Shown one piece after another: positions 61,068-64,000 of a stretch of 64,000 bases of DNA. The DNA lies in contig NZ_JASCRS010000004.1 in the NCBI RefSeq assembly GCF_030010235.1, positions 310,001 through 374,000 of the forward strand, read 5' to 3'. The position numbers were made by a program, and so were the translations under genes. The notes under the pieces were generated by a model. It made no database searches. It worked only from the letters and a program-made list of their open reading frames with translations, and was not told the origin of the DNA. Positions within the stretch are counted from its first letter, which is position 1. Each line of letters begins with the position of its first letter. Source of the DNA: Leucobacter sp. UT-8R-CII-1-4. GTDB taxonomy: Bacteria > Actinomycetota > Actinomycetes > Actinomycetales > Microbacteriaceae.

Positions 61068-61403
61068 TTAGTTGTCTGTTGCGAGCAGTGCATCGAGTCG
61101 GTCGATGCGGCCTCGCCAAATCTCTTCAAAGTGACCGAGTAGCTGTTGGGCTCGGCGTATTGCTTCGGGGTTTCCCTGAATGATGCGCTCCCTTCCTTTG
61201 GGGATGCGGGCGACGAGATCTGCCGCTTCAAGTACTGCAACGTGTTTTTGTACTGCCGCAAATGACATGTCGTACTCTCGCGCTAGCTCTGAGATTGAGG
61301 CTTGCTGCGTGAGCGTGCGGCGCACGATGTCGCGCCTTGTGCGGTCGGCGAGCGCTTTGAAGATGCGATCCACCGCGTCGTCTGAGAGAGTATATGCAAC
61401 CAT
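61068..61403 (-). CDS. ArsR-family regulator of the SRPBCC gene
   Basis: This 111-residue winged-HTH protein reads RIFKALADRTRRDIVRRTLTQQASISELAREYDMSFAAVQKHVAVLEAADLVARIPKGRERI. It has no metal-binding ELCVCDL motif, so it is the PadR-free, metal-independent ArsR subgroup that is normally linked to AHSA1 proteins. It probably represses its own two-gene operon. The promoter region to 61561 also carries the divergent typA promoter. Confidence 0.9.
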   Translation of the reverse strand: MVAYTLSDDAVDRIFKALADRTRRDIVRRTLTQQASISELAREYDMSFAAVQKHVAVLEAADLVARIPKGRERIIQGNPEAIRRAQQLLGHFEEIWRGRIDRLDALLATDN

Positions 61404-61561
61404 TTGGTTTCAGATTAAACGCAGGATCACCACGCGTCAAGGGTGCGAAGCGGGCAATTCGCAGTTGCGACGAGATAGGGTGAGGTTTTGGCTAGAAAAC
61501 GTACACTTTTGTGCATGTAATATAGAACGTTGCAAATTTTCGTTCGTTAGGAACCCTTAAT

Positions 61562-63472
61562 ATGGCTCTCGCCACACGCGAAGACCTTCGTAATGTCGCT
61601 ATCGTCGCACACGTTGACCACGGCAAGACGACCCTTGTTGACGCCATGCTGCGTCAGACCAACAGCTTTGACGCGCACGCTGACGTAGATGACCGCGTGA
61701 TGGACTCGAACGATCTCGAGCGCGAAAAGGGCATCACCATTCTCGCGAAGAACACCGCCATCAGCTACGAGGGCGTGCACGCGAAGAACGGTCCGATCAC
61801 CATTAACGTGGTCGATACCCCAGGCCACGCCGACTTCGGTGGCGAGGTAGAGCGCGCACTCTCAATGGTTGACGGCGTTGTGCTGCTCGTCGACTCAAGT
61901 GAGGGCCCGCTGCCACAGACCCGCTTCGTGCTGCGCAAGGCACTTGAGGCGAAACTGCCAGTGATCCTCGCGGTCAACAAGACCGACCGCCCCGATGCTC
62001 GTATCGAAGAGGTCGAGGGCGAAGCTCAGGACCTCCTGCTCGGACTCGCCAGTGATCTGAGCGAAGAAAACCCAGAGATCGACGTTGACGCAGTGCTCGA
62101 CGTACCTACCGTGTACCTCTCGGGTCGCGCGGGAGCCGCAAGCCACACCCGTCCAGCCGACGGTGAGCTGCCTGACAACCCAGACCTCGAACCACTCTTC
62201 GAGACCATTCTTGAGCGTGTGCCAGCGCCAAGCTACGACGATGAGCACCCGCTGCAGGCGCACGTCACCAACCTCGACTCTTCACCGTTCCTTGGCCGTA
62301 TTGCACTGCTCCGCGTGCACAACGGCTGGATCAAGAAGGGCCAGAGCGTTGCTTGGGTGAAGCACGATGGCACCGTTGCAAACGTTCGTATCACCGAACT
62401 GATGCTGACCAAGGCGCTTACCCGCTACCCAGCTGAGCAGGCTGGCCCCGGCGACATCGTAGCCATCGCTGGTATTGAAAACATCACCATTGGTGAGACC
62501 ATCGCCGACGCAGAAGACGTTCGCCCGCTGCCAACCATCACGGTTGACGAGCCAGCGATCTCGATGACTATTGGTGCAAACACCTCGCCACTCGTTGGCA
62601 AGGTGAAGGGCCACAAGCTGACCGCTCGTATGATCAAGGATCGCCTTGACCGTGAGCTCATCGGTAACGTTTCGCTTCGCGTCATCGACACCGGCCGTCC
62701 AGACGCTTGGGAGGTGCAGGGCCGCGGCGAGTTGGCTCTCGCAATTCTCGTTGAGAACATGCGACGCGAAGGCTTCGAGCTCACCGTTGGCAAGCCACAG
62801 GTGGTTACCCGCGAGGTCGACGGCAAGACGCACGAGCCTTACGAGCACCTGACCATCGACACCCCAGAAGAGCACCTTGGTGCGATCACGCAGCTGCTCG
62901 CAGCTCGTAAGGGTCGTATGGAGAACATGGTCAACAACGGCACCGGCTGGGTGCGTATGGAATTCATCGTTCCGTCGCGCGGCCTGATCGGCTTCCGCAG
63001 CGAGTTCATGACCGAAACCCGCGGCACTGGTATCGCCAACGCAATCGCGCACGGCTACGCCGAGTGGGCTGGCCCAATCGTGACCCGCAACAACGGTTCG
63101 ATTGTTGCTGACCGTCCAGGTGTAGTGACCCCGTTCGCAATGATTGCTCTGCAGGAGCGCATGAGCTTCTTCGTGCAGCCAACCGCTGAGGTCTACGAAG
63201 GCATGGTCATCGGCGAGAACTCGCGCAGCGAAGACATGGACGTGAACATCACGAAGGAAAAGAAGCTCACGAACATGCGTTCGGCGAACGCTGACACCTT
63301 CGAGTCGATGACTCCTCCTCGCATTCTGACTCTCGAAGAGTCGCTCGAATTTGCTCGCGAAGACGAGTGTGTTGAGGTCACTCCCGAGGTTGTGCGTATC
63401 CGCAAGGTGCACCTCGATGCGACGACTCGCGCTCGTGCAGCGAGCAAGCTGAAGCAGCAGCTCGCCAAGTAG
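61562..63472 (+). CDS. typA: Ribosome-associated GTPase TypA/BipA
   Basis: The protein has 636 residues. The G domain carries [19 protein letters not shown] (G1, about 11-29), [21 protein letters not shown] (G2), [16 protein letters not shown] (G3) and NKTDRPDAR (G4). EF-G-like domains and the BipA C-terminal domain follow, with [37 protein letters not shown]. BipA binds ribosomes and helps assembly and stress adaptation. ATG 61562 follows TTAGGAAC. An AT-rich stretch at 61518-61525 (TAATATAG) could be the -10 region. Length is normal for the family. Confidence 0.95.
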   Translation: MALATREDLRNVAIVAHVDHGKTTLVDAMLRQTNSFDAHADVDDRVMDSNDLEREKGITILAKNTAISYEGVHAKNGPITINVVDTPGHADFGGEVERALSMVDGVVLLVDSSEGPLPQTRFVLRKALEAKLPVILAVNKTDRPDARIEEVEGEAQDLLLGLASDLSEENPEIDVDAVLDVPTVYLSGRAGAASHTRPADGELPDNPDLEPLFETILERVPAPSYDDEHPLQAHVTNLDSSPFLGRIALLRVHNGWIKKGQSVAWVKHDGTVANVRITELMLTKALTRYPAEQAGPGDIVAIAGIENITIGETIADAEDVRPLPTITVDEPAISMTIGANTSPLVGKVKGHKLTARMIKDRLDRELIGNVSLRVIDTGRPDAWEVQGRGELALAILVENMRREGFELTVGKPQVVTREVDGKTHEPYEHLTIDTPEEHLGAITQLLAARKGRMENMVNNGTGWVRMEFIVPSRGLIGFRSEFMTETRGTGIANAIAHGYAEWAGPIVTRNNGSIVADRPGVVTPFAMIALQERMSFFVQPTAEVYEGMVIGENSRSEDMDVNITKEKKLTNMRSANADTFESMTPPRILTLEESLEFAREDECVEVTPEVVRIRKVHLDATTRARAASKLKQQLAK

Positions 63473-63484
63473 CATTTCTGCTTT

Positions 63485-63531
63485 CGTGTAGGGGGTAGTG
63501 GCCATCTGGCCGCTACCCCCTACACGTTTTT
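63485..63531 (+). terminator. Strong terminator after typA
   Basis: The 20-bp arms (63485-63504 and 63507-63526) with one G-T wobble and a 2-base loop are followed by TTTTT. This is a textbook rho-independent terminator. Confidence 0.93.
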
Positions 63532-63549
63532 AGGGCGTAGGATCGGGGC

Positions 63550-64000
63550 ATGGCACTGATGCACCAGACCACGATGGCCCCAAGCAAACTCGAAGTGATT
63601 GCCGCCTGGCTGCCGACGCAGTCCTGGTTTGACGGTGACGCGAGCAGACTCGAAAGCCTTGGCGGATACCGCCTTGACGATCCCGCGGGCGAGGTTGGCC
63701 TCGAAGGCGTGCTCGTCACTGCGGGTGGCGACACCGTGTACCACGTGCCAATGACCTATCGCGGATCTCTGCGCGAGGGCGGCGAGGCCGCTGTGATGGG
63801 AACTTCAGAGCACGGCGTGCTCGGCACCCGTTGGATCAGCGATGCTGCTGGCGATCCGGTCTATCGCGCGGTTATTGCAGAACTTATTGCGACCGGTGCG
63901 CCACAGGCAGAAGAATTTGTGCAGGGCGCCGACGGCACTCAGAAGCTACGTGATCCAGCGGTCCGTATTGAGGGTTCCGGTAAAGCTGGTGACTTGGTTC
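63550..64000 (+). CDS. Maltokinase N-terminal cap-like domain protein (partial)
   Basis: At least 150 residues are visible before the window ends. The start MALMHQTTMAPSKLEVIAAWLPTQSWF, then YRLDDPAGEVGLEGVLV and TYRGSLREGGEAAVMGTSEHGVLGTRWI, matches the N-terminal cap domain of actinobacterial maltokinase-like proteins. The frame has no stop to the end, so the gene is truncated by the window edge. No kinase motif can be seen in this part; stand-alone cap-domain proteins also exist, so the function is open. Confidence 0.78.
   Translation, partial: MALMHQTTMAPSKLEVIAAWLPTQSWFDGDASRLESLGGYRLDDPAGEVGLEGVLVTAGGDTVYHVPMTYRGSLREGGEAAVMGTSEHGVLGTRWISDAAGDPVYRAVIAELIATGAPQAEEFVQGADGTQKLRDPAVRIEGSGKAGDLV

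Noticed and set aside
62282..63505. 407-residue antisense frame opposite typA
   Set aside because: It mirrors a strongly conserved GTPase gene and has no family features.

Overview
The window is high-GC actinobacterial DNA. Gene content (SCO6880/DUF6112/DUF4913-type conjugation genes, a complete hut pathway with a urocanase, a TypA gene followed by a maltokinase-cap gene) fits a Microbacteriaceae-like organism such as Leucobacter or Microbacterium. I infer this from family memory, not from a search. The window divides at a tRNA-Pro gene (43087-43160, minus). Left of it is accessory DNA and right of it is ordinary chromosome.

Region A (1-19036) is a copper island. It has a CopC-CopD fusion, a YcnI protein and a DUF5134 membrane protein on the minus strand (896-4013), and a copZ-copD/ctaG-copA operon on the plus strand (14503-19036). 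Between them lies one ten-gene minus-strand operon (14360 down to 4237) in which almost every stop overlaps the next start. It opens with a TauD-type dioxygenase and a FcoT-type thioesterase. These are the same pair (ScoE/ScoD; Rv0097/Rv0098) that makes the isonitrile group of copper-binding isonitrile lipopeptides. Three glycosyltransferases, a polytopic membrane protein, a serine hydrolase, a phosphopantetheinyl transferase and a GH16 lipoprotein follow. The same 13-bp dyad, CTAC-N5-GTAG, lies upstream of all three transcription units, so copper export and this biosynthetic operon probably answer to one repressor. No matching repressor gene is visible. I found no NRPS, carrier protein or acyl ligase in the window, so the product is unknown. 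This is the most interesting part of the window.

Region B (19101-43086) is the backbone of an integrative conjugative element. In order it carries an AraC regulator, an ArdC-like antirestriction protease, a primase-polymerase, SpdB-like DUF2637, ParB, VirB8-like, VirB1/M23, two VirB2-like DUF6112 proteins, VirB6, the SCO6880 protein, VirB4, DprA, a 1003-residue cell-wall protein with an LAHTG tail, VirD4, SSB, DUF4913, excisionase and a tyrosine integrase next to tRNA-Pro. No relaxase is recognisable. A short motif (GGTGCACCTG-N-CTGG and variants) recurs just upstream of at least seven genes and is not explained by any annotated feature. I could not find the left attachment site, so the copper island may be cargo of the same element.

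Region C (43087-64000) is core chromosome. It has tRNA-Pro plus a decayed second tRNA-Pro copy, small conserved proteins, NUDIX and GNAT enzymes, mscL, and histidine utilisation in two blocks (hutU-hutI-permease; hutH divergent from hutG, with an IclR regulator). A TPCP-type metal ATPase and an MFS/TetR pair sit between the hut blocks. An ArsR/AHSA1 pair, typA and the start of a maltokinase-cap gene complete it. Strong hairpins act as terminators, and two unusual repeat clusters sit between hut genes.
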